Source of the DNA: Fontibacillus puldeungensis
GTDB taxonomy: Bacteria > Bacillota > Bacilli > Paenibacillales > Paenibacillaceae
DNA length: 64,000 bases
Assembly: GCF_042678945.1 (NCBI RefSeq)
Contig: NZ_JBHTLM010000014.1
Location: forward strand, 1 to 64,000
Direction of reading: 5' to 3'
Part shown: positions 16,823 to 24,831 of the stretch, piece by piece
How the letters are laid out: every line of letters starts with the position of its first letter
How positions within the stretch are numbered: position 1 is the first letter of the stretch
Notes under the pieces: generated by a model
Told to the model about the DNA's origin: nothing
The model's input: only the letters and a program-made list of their open reading frames with translations
Databases searched by the model: none
Program-made: the position numbers and the translations under genes

Positions 16823-17485
16823 TTATTCGTTAACTACTTCTTCGAACTCCTCAATGTTCTTTTTCGAGCCGATGATAACCATAATATCACCGGTATTCAG
16901 TTGGTCCATTGCAGTAGGAGCGACAAGGATTCCATTATTCCGATGAATAGCCACGATACTGCAGCCGAAACGAGCTCGAGGGTTCAGTTCACCAACACTC
17001 TTCTGGTCTAGACAGGCAGGCACTTTCATTTCCACAATGCTGTATTCCTTGGACAGTTCAATATAATCCACCAAATTGGGGGTTACCAGCTGGTGAGCAA
17101 CCCGAACTCCCATATCCCTCTCTGGAAAAATAACCCGGTCTACGCCAAGCTTCTCCAGCGCTCGCCCGTGCAGAACAGATATGGCCTTGGCCACCACGGT
17201 TTTAATTCCTAGGTCTTTAAGCAAAATAGCGGCGAGGATGCTCATTTGGATGTCATTACCAATTGCTACTACCCCGCAATCAAAGTTGCGAACACCTAGC
17301 GATTTCAAGACTTCCTCATCCGTTGCATCCGCTACGACAGCATGCGTCAGATGATCGCTCATTTCGTCGACCAGCTCCTCATTCCGGTCAATGCCTAGGA
17401 CCTCATAGCCAAGATCCATGAGCTCCAGTGCCAAACTTGAGCCAAAACGCCCAAGTCCGATCACTACAAACTGCTGTGTTTTCAT
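16823..17485 (-). CDS. ktrA: Potassium channel regulatory subunit KtrA (RCK)
   Basis: The 220-residue cytoplasmic gating ring of the Ktr potassium transporter. The N-terminal RCK_N Rossmann domain begins VIGLGRFGSSLALEL (residues 8-22), with an acidic end of the second strand (LGIDRNEE) for nucleotide binding. The RCK_C domain (about 135-215) binds c-di-AMP in relatives. It lies 16 bp after ktrB in the same transcript, behind a c-di-AMP riboswitch, so both the RNA and the protein could respond to the same messenger. AAGGGG precedes the ATG. Confidence 0.94.
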   Translation of the reverse strand: MKTQQFVVIGLGRFGSSLALELMDLGYEVLGIDRNEELVDEMSDHLTHAVVADATDEEVLKSLGVRNFDCGVVAIGNDIQMSILAAILLKDLGIKTVVAKAISVLHGRALEKLGVDRVIFPERDMGVRVAHQLVTPNLVDYIELSKEYSIVEMKVPACLDQKSVGELNPRARFGCSIVAIHRNNGILVAPTAMDQLNTGDIMVIIGSKKNIEEFEEVVNE

Positions 17486-17501
17486 CGTTTGGTTAATCCC
17501 C

Positions 17502-18839
17502 TTATCCTATAATCATTTTGCCTTCCGGGTGGCGATATAATTCTTTACCCTTCTTCGGTCCAAGCGCATAAGCCAGCGTCAGCGGTCCGAGCCGTCCGGC
17601 GAACATGGTGAGGCTAATAATAATTTTACCGATCACTGTCAGTTTTCCGGTTAACCCCATCGTTAGACCGACGGTACCAAACGCAGAGGTCGTTTCAAAC
17701 AAAATGCTAAGGAAGCTTGCATCCTCCGTCGTTGACAGCACCATGGCCACCGCAATGACCAGGAACAAGGATAACATCGTAAGTGTGATTGCCTTGAAGA
17801 TCCGTTCTTGAGTAAGCCGGTAACGAAACAGCACAAGGTCGGAGCGTCCACGAATCATGGAAGCCACCGCGCCAACGAGAATCGTAAATGTCGTTGTTTT
17901 GATCCCGCCCCCGGTAGAGCTAGGCGAAGCCCCGATAAACATCAGAATAATGATGAAAAATTGGGTTGCCTGGCGCAATGCACCGATATCGAGCGTATTG
18001 GCTCCCGCCGTTCTTGGCGTAACCGATTGAAAGAAGGAGCTCCAAATTTTCCCGCTCCAACCCAGTGGTTCAAGCGTTCTAGGATTCGTGAATTCAAATA
18101 TGAAAATGACAATCGCGCCGATCAAAATCAGAGCGGAAGTCATAGATAGTACGACTTTGGAATGTAGCGAAAATCTGCGATGTCGCCGAAATTCAATGAT
18201 GTCAGATAATACAATAAACCCGATGCCACCAGATACAATCAGGAACATGGCAACAAAGTTGACGATGGGATCAGCGACATATTGCGTCAGGCTCCTATAT
18301 TCTCCGAATAAATCGAACCCCGCATTGTTAAACATAGACACCGCATGCCATACACCGTAATACAACGCCCTCCCAATCGGCATATCAAATGACCAGCGGA
18401 TGGCAAAGATTAGGGCCGCGCAGGATTCAATAACGAGGGAATACATCAATACCTTTCGAATTAATCTTACGATACCCTCCATCGTGTTTTGGTTCATCGC
18501 CTCTTGGAGGAGTAAACGGTCTCTAAGCGATATTTTGCGTTTCAAAACGAGTGAGAACAACGTTGCCATGGTCATGAAGCCGAGACCGCCCACCTGTATT
18601 AACATGACAATGACAACTTGCCCAAACGTGGAGAAATAGGTGCCGGTGTCGCGAACGACCAAGCCCGTAACGCAAGTAGCTGAAGTGGCCGTAAACAGTG
18701 CATCAACAAAAGGCAACGTCGTTCCCTTTGTGCTGGAAATCGGGAGCATCAGCAAAACCGAACCCAGCAAAATAATAAGCGCAAATCCCATCACCAAAAT
18801 TTGTGGCGGAGATAAGCTGATTTTTTTGAAGAACAACAT
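17502..18839 (-). CDS. ktrB: Potassium transporter membrane subunit KtrB/TrkH
   Basis: The 445-residue channel-forming subunit of the TrkH/KtrB superfamily, with four repeats of membrane-pore-membrane. Selectivity-filter-like loops are TATSATCVTGL (first pore), AVSMFNNAGFDLF (second), TPRTAGANTLD (third) and TTSAFGTVGLTMG (fourth). The ATG at 18839 has GAGGTG 3 bp upstream; a longer upstream frame would run into the riboswitch and is rejected. It is the first gene of ktrB-ktrA-antiporter. High c-di-AMP should end transcription in the leader and lower potassium uptake. Confidence 0.94.
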   Translation of the reverse strand: MLFFKKISLSPPQILVMGFALIILLGSVLLMLPISSTKGTTLPFVDALFTATSATCVTGLVVRDTGTYFSTFGQVVIVMLIQVGGLGFMTMATLFSLVLKRKISLRDRLLLQEAMNQNTMEGIVRLIRKVLMYSLVIESCAALIFAIRWSFDMPIGRALYYGVWHAVSMFNNAGFDLFGEYRSLTQYVADPIVNFVAMFLIVSGGIGFIVLSDIIEFRRHRRFSLHSKVVLSMTSALILIGAIVIFIFEFTNPRTLEPLGWSGKIWSSFFQSVTPRTAGANTLDIGALRQATQFFIIILMFIGASPSSTGGGIKTTTFTILVGAVASMIRGRSDLVLFRYRLTQERIFKAITLTMLSLFLVIAVAMVLSTTEDASFLSILFETTSAFGTVGLTMGLTGKLTVIGKIIISLTMFAGRLGPLTLAYALGPKKGKELYRHPEGKMIIG

Positions 18840-18873
18840 ATTCACCTCATCGTTGTAGTTAAAAAAGAACAAA

Positions 18874-18903
18874 AGAAAAAAAGCACTGGATTTCCAATGC
18901 CTT
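18874..18903 (-). terminator. Riboswitch-controlled terminator of the ktr leader
   Basis: On the minus strand, GGCATTGGA and TCCAGTGCT (two G-U pairs) form a stem followed by TTTTTTTC. It lies between the riboswitch aptamer and ktrB, where a ligand-induced stop would work. Confidence 0.8.
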
Positions 18904-18924
18904 TCGGTGTTTGGCTCCTGTTGC

Positions 18925-19045
18925 AAAGGCCTACGAGGTTAGCTGCCGGATTCGGACATGCACAGTTGCCCTATTCGCTGGTTGTGGCAAGTAGCCGCAA
19001 GTTTACGCGAAATTCACCCCCAAAAAATCGGTTCCCCCGTTTTCA
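18925..19045 (-). ncRNA. ydaO/yuaA-type c-di-AMP riboswitch
   Basis: The minus strand carries the conserved segments of the ydaO aptamer in order: CGGGGGAACC, TGGGGGTGAATTT, GGGCAACTGTG, and the hallmark CGAATCCGGCAGCTAACCTC ending in GTAGGC. This RNA binds cyclic di-AMP and in Bacillus controls ktrAB and cell-wall genes, normally switching expression off. A Rho-independent terminator follows, then ktrB. Confidence 0.93.
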
Positions 19046-19072
19046 AATTGAAATTCGGCCGATATTCTTTTT

Positions 19073-19101
19073 TTCATAAATTTTCATTTCATTTTCGTCA
19101 A
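19073..19101 (-). promoter_or_regulatory. Promoter of the ktr riboswitch leader
   Basis: Minus-strand TTGACG (19101-19096), a 17-bp spacer and TATGAA (19078-19073), about 30 bp before the first conserved riboswitch segment. Confidence 0.6.
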
Positions 19102-19362
19102 ATGGATTATAATCCTTATTCACTTCCACTACAAAGTTGTATTTCCATGAAAAAGCTGTAAAATTGGCTAAAAGCAGCGAAACAATCTTTAAGTTCGCTT
19201 TAAATCTGAGTCATGCTAAGGCTGGCAGATGTTATTGCGCCTTTACAAGATTTTCCCTTCTGCTATGGCGAAGGTTTTAACGCTGTGTTATCTTTACTTT
19301 GACGCACTTGGAAACAATTCATGCGATTTCAAACAAATTATTATTAAAGGAGTTCTTTGGAA

Positions 19363-21105
19363 ATGAATTCTTCCACGAAACCATTCGGTCGCATCCTAAA
19401 TCAAAAATCGATCTGGGTGCTGGCCGCTCTCGGACTGATTATTTTCTTGTTTGTACAAGTATTTCCATCAACGGCTTCTGAAACACTGGAAATGGACCAA
19501 TCAAACAAGGTCATCTCCAAGCAGCAAGCCAGAAATGAAGCGATAAAATTCGCTCAATCCGTATTACAAATGAAATTAGACGGGCAGGAGCAGGCACTAG
19601 TTACTTACGAGACCAATTCAGATCTTTATGGTTATTTAACCAAAGAGGACCTGCTGGCATCATTTTCGAAGAAATATGAGAAAAAATTTCCTTACGACGT
19701 TTTTCGTGTTCATTTTACCCACCCGGATGCGGTATTAAACCAGCTTAACGTTGACGTACATATGACGACCGGCCAAGTCGTCCGATTTGAGAAAGTCGCT
19801 TCAGCCAGCACGGCCAATAAACAAATGATGCTGAAATATGGTAGCGAAACCGAAGCTTCTTTACGTTCTTGGGAAGGGGACATGACCCTCGCGGAAAAGG
19901 AAAAGCTCGCCGAACCTTACCTAAAAGCATTCGGGTTCCAAAGCGATCAACTGGAACTGGCATCCAAAGAAGGAGACGTCGGTCTCCTGTATCATGTACC
20001 CGGATCCAAAGTAGGAGAATCCCAGGCTCAGATCAAATTGCATTATGAATACGGCGCGGTCTCCTCGCTGGAAAGCTCCTTTTCGGTGCCACAGTCACAT
20101 ACGGATTATGTAAAGGGACAGACCAAAATTGCTAACTGGCTCACCTTTGGAGGATATGCTCTGTTTACGCTCGTGCTTGGCATTTTGGCTATAGTATACA
20201 GCGCTCTGACTAGAATGCATACCTCCTTTAAAAGAGGTATATTCCTAGCCTCCGTCTATTTCATTCTTTCCATGGCAGGAACGATCAATATGCTCCCGGC
20301 CTTCCAATCGGAGAGCACGGAGACCGGTGTTATCATGTTCGCACTAATCTTTCAAGGTCTGGTAACGCTATTCCTCGCCGCCTCCGTCTATTTCTCACTC
20401 GTCGGTGGAGACGGGCTGTGGCGGAAAAGTGAGCTGCGCTTATGGGCTCGGGCCAAGGAGCCAGGCTACGGTCGCCAAGTGCTCACTTCCATGGGCCAAG
20501 GATACGCTTGGGCCCTCATTTTGCTCGGTGTTCAGTCCATCATTTACATTGTGCTGGACAAAACCATTCATACGTGGTCAACAACAGATGCTACACAATC
20601 GCCTTACAATATGTATTACCCGTTACTACTCCCTCTGCTGGCTTGGGTGGCCGGGATCGGAGAGGAAGCCGTTTACCGACTGTTCGGGATACCGATGCTG
20701 AAAAAAATATTCCGTAGCACATTCGTCGCGAGTCTCCTGACGACGTTAATCTGGGCTTTCGGTCATACGCTTTATCCGATATACCCGGTCATTTCCAGAC
20801 CGATTGAACTGACCTTTATTGGGCTTTTGTTCAGCTTCATTTTTTTACGATACGGATTTATGGCTGTCGTCTTCTCGCACGTCATTTTCGATAGCATTCT
20901 GATGGCTTTGAGTCTGATGTTTATGGGCGGGGCGCTCAACATTGGTGCCGGGATATTCTATATCGCTCTGCCAGCGATCGTCGCCTATATCATCTATCTG
21001 TTCAACCCGCCAGGGAAGGAACGGAAGGAACCGTTTCCGCTAAAAAGAGAGGAGCCGTTAATCACGACTCCTCAACCTCTTCCTCATCCCGAAGGGCATT
21101 TATAA
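19363..21105 (+). CDS. CPBP-family intramembrane glutamic protease (CAAX/Abi type)
   Basis: A 580-residue membrane protein. One N-terminal helix (about 15-35) is followed by an extracytoplasmic region to about 255, where the pattern of two similar segments recalls YpeB/PepSY-like inhibitor domains, then about eight helices. The CPBP catalytic motif is GIGEEAVYRLFG (Glu434, Glu435, Arg439), with later histidines FGH (about 468) and SHVIFD (about 506). Relatives process prenylated proteins or regulators; the substrate here is unknown. The ATG at 19363 has AAAGGAG 10 bp before it. The last 44 bp overlap the convergent uvrC gene. Confidence 0.85.
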   Translation: MNSSTKPFGRILNQKSIWVLAALGLIIFLFVQVFPSTASETLEMDQSNKVISKQQARNEAIKFAQSVLQMKLDGQEQALVTYETNSDLYGYLTKEDLLASFSKKYEKKFPYDVFRVHFTHPDAVLNQLNVDVHMTTGQVVRFEKVASASTANKQMMLKYGSETEASLRSWEGDMTLAEKEKLAEPYLKAFGFQSDQLELASKEGDVGLLYHVPGSKVGESQAQIKLHYEYGAVSSLESSFSVPQSHTDYVKGQTKIANWLTFGGYALFTLVLGILAIVYSALTRMHTSFKRGIFLASVYFILSMAGTINMLPAFQSESTETGVIMFALIFQGLVTLFLAASVYFSLVGGDGLWRKSELRLWARAKEPGYGRQVLTSMGQGYAWALILLGVQSIIYIVLDKTIHTWSTTDATQSPYNMYYPLLLPLLAWVAGIGEEAVYRLFGIPMLKKIFRSTFVASLLTTLIWAFGHTLYPIYPVISRPIELTFIGLLFSFIFLRYGFMAVVFSHVIFDSILMALSLMFMGGALNIGAGIFYIALPAIVAYIIYLFNPPGKERKEPFPLKREEPLITTPQPLPHPEGHL

Positions 21106-22921
21106 TTTCGCGGGCTAGCTTATCACCAATCGAAAGAGGCCGAAAGTCTTCGACGGAGGCCTCTTTTATTTTTTTGAGCGAGCCGAAATGTTTAAGCAGT
21201 GCCTTCCGGCGTTTCTCGCCGATCCCAGGAATGGCGTCCAGACGAGAAGCAACCATCGATTTGCCCCGCTGCTCGCGGTGAAATGAAATGGCGAAGCGGT
21301 GAACCTCGTCTTGGATCCGCTGTAGCAAATAAAACTCCTGGCTATCCCGAGCCAAATGAATCGGCGCCGGAGGATCAAATGCCATCAGCTGTGCCGTCTT
21401 ATGCTTGGCATCCTTTACGAGGCCGCATACCGGAATGTAGAGGCCAAGCTCGTTCTCCAACACATCGGTTGCTGCAGAGATTTGCCCCTTCCCTCCGTCG
21501 ACTACGATGAGATCGGGCATCGGTAGGTTCTCCTTCAGCACCCGTTCATACCGGCGACGAATGACCTCACGCATCGTCTCGTAATCGTCCGGGCCTTGAA
21601 CGGTCCGGACTTTATATTTCCGGTACTCTTTCTTAGCGGGCTTGCCTTCGATAAAAACGACCATCGCCGATACCGGATTCGTCCCCTGAATATTCGAGTT
21701 GTCAAACGCCTCAATCCGGGAGAGTGAGGACAAGCCAATGGCCCGGCCTAAATTTTCCGAGGCCTTTGAAGTCCGCTCTTCATTGCGTTCAATGAGCTGA
21801 AACTTCTCGTTAAGCGACACACGAGCATTCTCCTCGGCCATTGTGATCATCTGCTTCTTAAGTCCACGCTGAGGCACGAGCGTCTTCACGCCAAGCCATT
21901 GCTGCAACGCAGCCGCTCCGGAGACGGAGTCAAGCATTTCGCCTTCTTCCTCCATTTCGGGAAGCAAAATTTCCTGCGGCAGCGCCGGATTTTCACTATA
22001 ATACTGCGCCACATACGACAGAAAATCACTGTACGCATCACCATAGAACGGAAAGACGGATGCGTGCCGTTCAATCATTTTGCCCTGACGCATGTACAGA
22101 ATTTGCACACACATCCAGCCTTTATCGACTGAGAAGCCAAAGACGTCGCGGTTTTTCGCATCCTTCGTCGTAATTTTCTGCTTCTCCATCAGCGCATCAA
22201 TATTGATTATTTGATCCCGCAGCTCCTTGGCTCGCTCAAACTGGAGCTCCTCAGCCGCCTCCATCATTTTGCGCTGAAGCTCTTTTTTGATCTCCTCATG
22301 CCCGCCGCTCAAAAAAGAAGTGATCTCCTGGATCATCGCATCATACGATGCCTGGGGTACTTCCTGAACACATGGTGCGAGACATTGACCCATGTGATAA
22401 TAAAGGCATACCTCTTTCGGCATAACGTTGCATTTACGCAGCGGATACATGCGGTCAAGCAGCTTCTTCGTCTGCTGGGCGGCATAGGCGTTCGGGTATG
22501 GCCCAAAATATTTGGCCTTATCTTTAAGCACCCGACGGGTTACTTCCAGCCGTGGATGCGGTTCATTGGTAATTTTAATATACGGATAAGTCTTATCATC
22601 CTTAAGTAGAACATTAAACCGTGGAGAATGTTTTTTAATCAGGTTGCACTCCAGAATGAGCGCTTCCATATTGCTTCCGGTCACGATATATTCAAAATCG
22701 CGGATTTCAGACACCAGCCGCTGCGTTTTTCCATCATGGCTGCCTGTAAAATAGGAACGAACCCGGTTTTTTAGTATTTTCGCTTTTCCGACGTAAATGA
22801 TCTTGTCTTCCTTGTTCTTCATCAGGTAGCAGCCCGGAAGATCCGGCAGCAACGCCAGCTTATGCCGAATGTTCTCCAGCGCCTTCTCCTGCTCCTGAAT
22901 CTCGTTCATAAATGAATCCAT
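21062..22921 (-). CDS. uvrC: Excinuclease ABC subunit C
   Basis: The 619-residue nuclease of nucleotide excision repair, which makes both cuts in the UvrB-DNA complex. The N-terminal GIY-YIG domain starts at PDLPGCYLMKNKEDKIIYVG (about 28-47). A cysteine-rich stretch (CNVMPKEVCLYYHMGQC) is followed by the UVR motif (EELQFERAKELRDQI, about 210-225), the RNase H-like endonuclease domain with VVDGGKGQ, and a helix-hairpin-helix end (DAIPGIGEKRRKALLKHFGS). GGAGGG precedes the ATG. Normal length. Its 3' end overlaps the CAAX protease gene by 44 bp. Confidence 0.97.
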   Translation of the reverse strand: MDSFMNEIQEQEKALENIRHKLALLPDLPGCYLMKNKEDKIIYVGKAKILKNRVRSYFTGSHDGKTQRLVSEIRDFEYIVTGSNMEALILECNLIKKHSPRFNVLLKDDKTYPYIKITNEPHPRLEVTRRVLKDKAKYFGPYPNAYAAQQTKKLLDRMYPLRKCNVMPKEVCLYYHMGQCLAPCVQEVPQASYDAMIQEITSFLSGGHEEIKKELQRKMMEAAEELQFERAKELRDQIINIDALMEKQKITTKDAKNRDVFGFSVDKGWMCVQILYMRQGKMIERHASVFPFYGDAYSDFLSYVAQYYSENPALPQEILLPEMEEEGEMLDSVSGAAALQQWLGVKTLVPQRGLKKQMITMAEENARVSLNEKFQLIERNEERTSKASENLGRAIGLSSLSRIEAFDNSNIQGTNPVSAMVVFIEGKPAKKEYRKYKVRTVQGPDDYETMREVIRRRYERVLKENLPMPDLIVVDGGKGQISAATDVLENELGLYIPVCGLVKDAKHKTAQLMAFDPPAPIHLARDSQEFYLLQRIQDEVHRFAISFHREQRGKSMVASRLDAIPGIGEKRRKALLKHFGSLKKIKEASVEDFRPLSIGDKLAREIINALRDEEEVEES

Positions 22922-22972
22922 AACTCTATCCCTCCTCCCCCTACGGAATAGTTTACATCATTCTACATAGAA

Positions 22973-23000
22973 AACGCCCCCGGAAAAAACCGGAGGCGTT
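22973..23000 (-). terminator. Terminator after trxA
   Basis: AACGCCCCCGG and CCGGAGGCGTT pair around AAAAAA. On the minus strand the hairpin ends in TTTTC. Confidence 0.8.
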
Positions 23001-23038
23001 ATTAAAGCGGCAGATCACTGCGCACCTCGTTGCCTGAC

Positions 23039-23356
23039 TTATTGATGTTTAGCGATCAGATTTTTCAAGGTATCCTTGGAATTCAGGCCGACGATTTTAT
23101 CCACCGGCTGGCCGTCCTTGAACAGGATTAGCGTAGGAATACTCATAACCCCAAAACGGGAAGCCGTTTCCGGATTATCATCTACGTTGAGCTTCGCAAT
23201 TTTTACGGAATCCCCAACTTCTGTCGAGAGTTCCTCTAAAATCGGAGCGATCATTTTGCAAGGACCGCACCATGGTGCCCAGAAATCAACAAGAACCGGA
23301 CCTTGTCCTTCAATCTCACCATTGAAAGACTGATCGGATACATTCACAATTGCCAT
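23039..23356 (-). CDS. trxA: Thioredoxin
   Basis: A 105-residue classical thioredoxin of the cytoplasm, reducing disulfides in ribonucleotide reductase, PAPS reductase and many other proteins. The active site WAPWCGPCKMIAP lies at about residues 26-38, and the cis-proline at MSIPTL (about 74). The length and all core residues are normal. AAGGAGGAG precedes the ATG. It has its own terminator, and the nearest genes (uvrC downstream, a small membrane peptide divergent) are functionally unrelated, as in other Bacillales. Confidence 0.97.
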   Translation of the reverse strand: MAIVNVSDQSFNGEIEGQGPVLVDFWAPWCGPCKMIAPILEELSTEVGDSVKIAKLNVDDNPETASRFGVMSIPTLILFKDGQPVDKIVGLNSKDTLKNLIAKHQ

Positions 23357-23596
23357 GACAAATCTCCTCCTTATATGTTTGCAACCTTATTTTACAAACA
23401 GAAAAATGTGCTGACAGCTCCAGGAAAAAGCTGCCGAACCAATTATACCACACTTTTTTTAGGAAAAGAAAGCAGCTGATAGCGCCTTCTTTACAAAGTA
23501 AAATGCGATTGGTTATACTAAGAATAACCTAAAAACAAAACGTCTATGACATTTCGCATTGACGACATGACTAATTCGTGAGGAGGCCCCATCGCT

Positions 23597-23752
23597 ATGG
23601 ATGCAAATATGCATGCGAACGATCCGCGGCAGCACATCAACGAAGAACCCCGAAACGACCTGTTTGATCTGATGAATGGTTTTTTCGGAATGCTCACTTT
23701 TATGGCCGTTATATTTTTTGGCATGGTCATTATCAAATTTATCGCCAGCTAA
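23597..23752 (+). CDS. YqzM-like small membrane protein, 51 residues
   Basis: A short gene preceded by a strong GAGGAGG 9 bp before the ATG. The product starts MDANMHANDPRQHINEEPRN: a hydrophilic N-terminus of about 25 residues, then one hydrophobic helix (FFGMLTFMAVIFFGMVIIKF) and IAS at the end. The pattern of a charged RND segment and a single helix ending in IKF resembles the YqzM family of Bacillus, whose function is not known to me. It ends 37 bp before a bidirectional terminator shared with dnaI. The ribosome binding site and clean structure argue that it is real. Confidence 0.7.
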   Translation: MDANMHANDPRQHINEEPRNDLFDLMNGFFGMLTFMAVIFFGMVIIKFIAS

Positions 23753-23789
23753 ACGGCAGCGTGCACATGTTGCTTTCATCGCTGCATCA

Positions 23790-23825
23790 AAGAGCCGGGT
23801 CCCTTGTAAAAGGTGCCCGGCTCTT
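23790..23825. terminator. Bidirectional terminator between the YqzM-like gene and dnaI
   Basis: AAGAGCCGGG and CCCGGCTCTT pair perfectly around a 16-base loop between two convergent genes. Confidence 0.8.
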
Positions 23826-23831
23826 ATGATA

Positions 23832-24785
23832 TTACGCACGCCCGCGCTTATTCGTTCCACCCACCTGAACAACATCGACAAACGGAGCAATCCTGTCCAT
23901 TAACCGCTGGCCCTTATGAACCTCCTCGCCATCCTTGTTCGTAAAGCTGAGATGCTTCTCCAGCATTTTAAGCGAGTAATTTGAGGTATAAAATGTCGGT
24001 TTGCGGTTCATTCGGAAATTTAAAATCGAACCCATGACATGATCACGTACCCAAGGATTTAAATTTTCCGCTCCGATATCGTCAAAGATCAGTAAATCCA
24101 CCTGCTTCATCATTTCTACCGTTTCCCGCAGCCTATCGTTATCCTGCAGCATCGACTTCAAATCCTCGACGAATTCCGGCATATACACAATTGCTCCGGA
24201 AAAGCCTTCCTTCGCCAGCTCATGGAGCAGGTAGCACATTAAAAACGTCTTGCCCGTTCCAAAATGCCCTTCAAGGTAAAGTCCCTTCATTTGAAGTCCG
24301 GATTCCTTCGTCTCTTGGATATAACGAAACACTTGACCAACAGCCGGAGCGCGCATGTTATCCTTGGTCATGATTTCAACAGCATCATAACCCTCTTCCA
24401 GGGCGCGGTCATCGACGTAGAAGCTGTGAATCCGCTTCTTCACGGACATCTCCCGCTCATGCTGCAACTCTTTAGTACAAGGAACCTGCCGGTCAATGAG
24501 CTGGGGTTCGCTGCCGATTCTCTCCACCGACAGTTTCGTAAAATGCCCGGGAAAATCGTTAGGGCATTGCTCGAGTCCGGGACAATTTGCGCAGTTCTGA
24601 TGATCGCGGACATATTGATATAGTTTAGCCATCCCCCGCGTAAGCTGCTCTTCACCGAGCTCAGGGTGACTGCTGCGTAGCTCTCTTACCAGCGGTTCGC
24701 TCTTCAATCTGGCTGCCAGTTCCTCCGAACGGCGTTTCAGCTGTGAGCTATTCATTTGAGACAGCACTTCCCCAAGTGATTCCAT
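23832..24785 (-). CDS. dnaI: Primosomal helicase loader DnaI
   Basis: A 317-residue AAA+ ATPase that loads the replicative helicase DnaC onto DNA together with DnaB and DnaD. The N-terminal domain (1-110) carries a cysteine cluster CANCPGLEQC that would bind zinc and contact the helicase. The ATPase domain has Walker A GHFGTGKTFL (about 169-178), Walker B LLIFDDIGAE (about 229-238) and an arginine finger region near RMNRKPTFYTSN. It follows dnaB by 46 bp in the same orientation, the usual dnaB-dnaI operon of Bacillales. Confidence 0.95.
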   Translation of the reverse strand: MESLGEVLSQMNSSQLKRRSEELAARLKSEPLVRELRSSHPELGEEQLTRGMAKLYQYVRDHQNCANCPGLEQCPNDFPGHFTKLSVERIGSEPQLIDRQVPCTKELQHEREMSVKKRIHSFYVDDRALEEGYDAVEIMTKDNMRAPAVGQVFRYIQETKESGLQMKGLYLEGHFGTGKTFLMCYLLHELAKEGFSGAIVYMPEFVEDLKSMLQDNDRLRETVEMMKQVDLLIFDDIGAENLNPWVRDHVMGSILNFRMNRKPTFYTSNYSLKMLEKHLSFTNKDGEEVHKGQRLMDRIAPFVDVVQVGGTNKRGRA

Positions 24786-24831
24786 AGCGTTTCATGCACC
24801 TTCCCCCGGCCCCTCGGCCATCTAACTCAAA

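Noticed and set aside
18897..19161. Two short plus-strand frames upstream of the protease gene
   Set aside because: They lie opposite the c-di-AMP riboswitch and have no ribosome binding sites.
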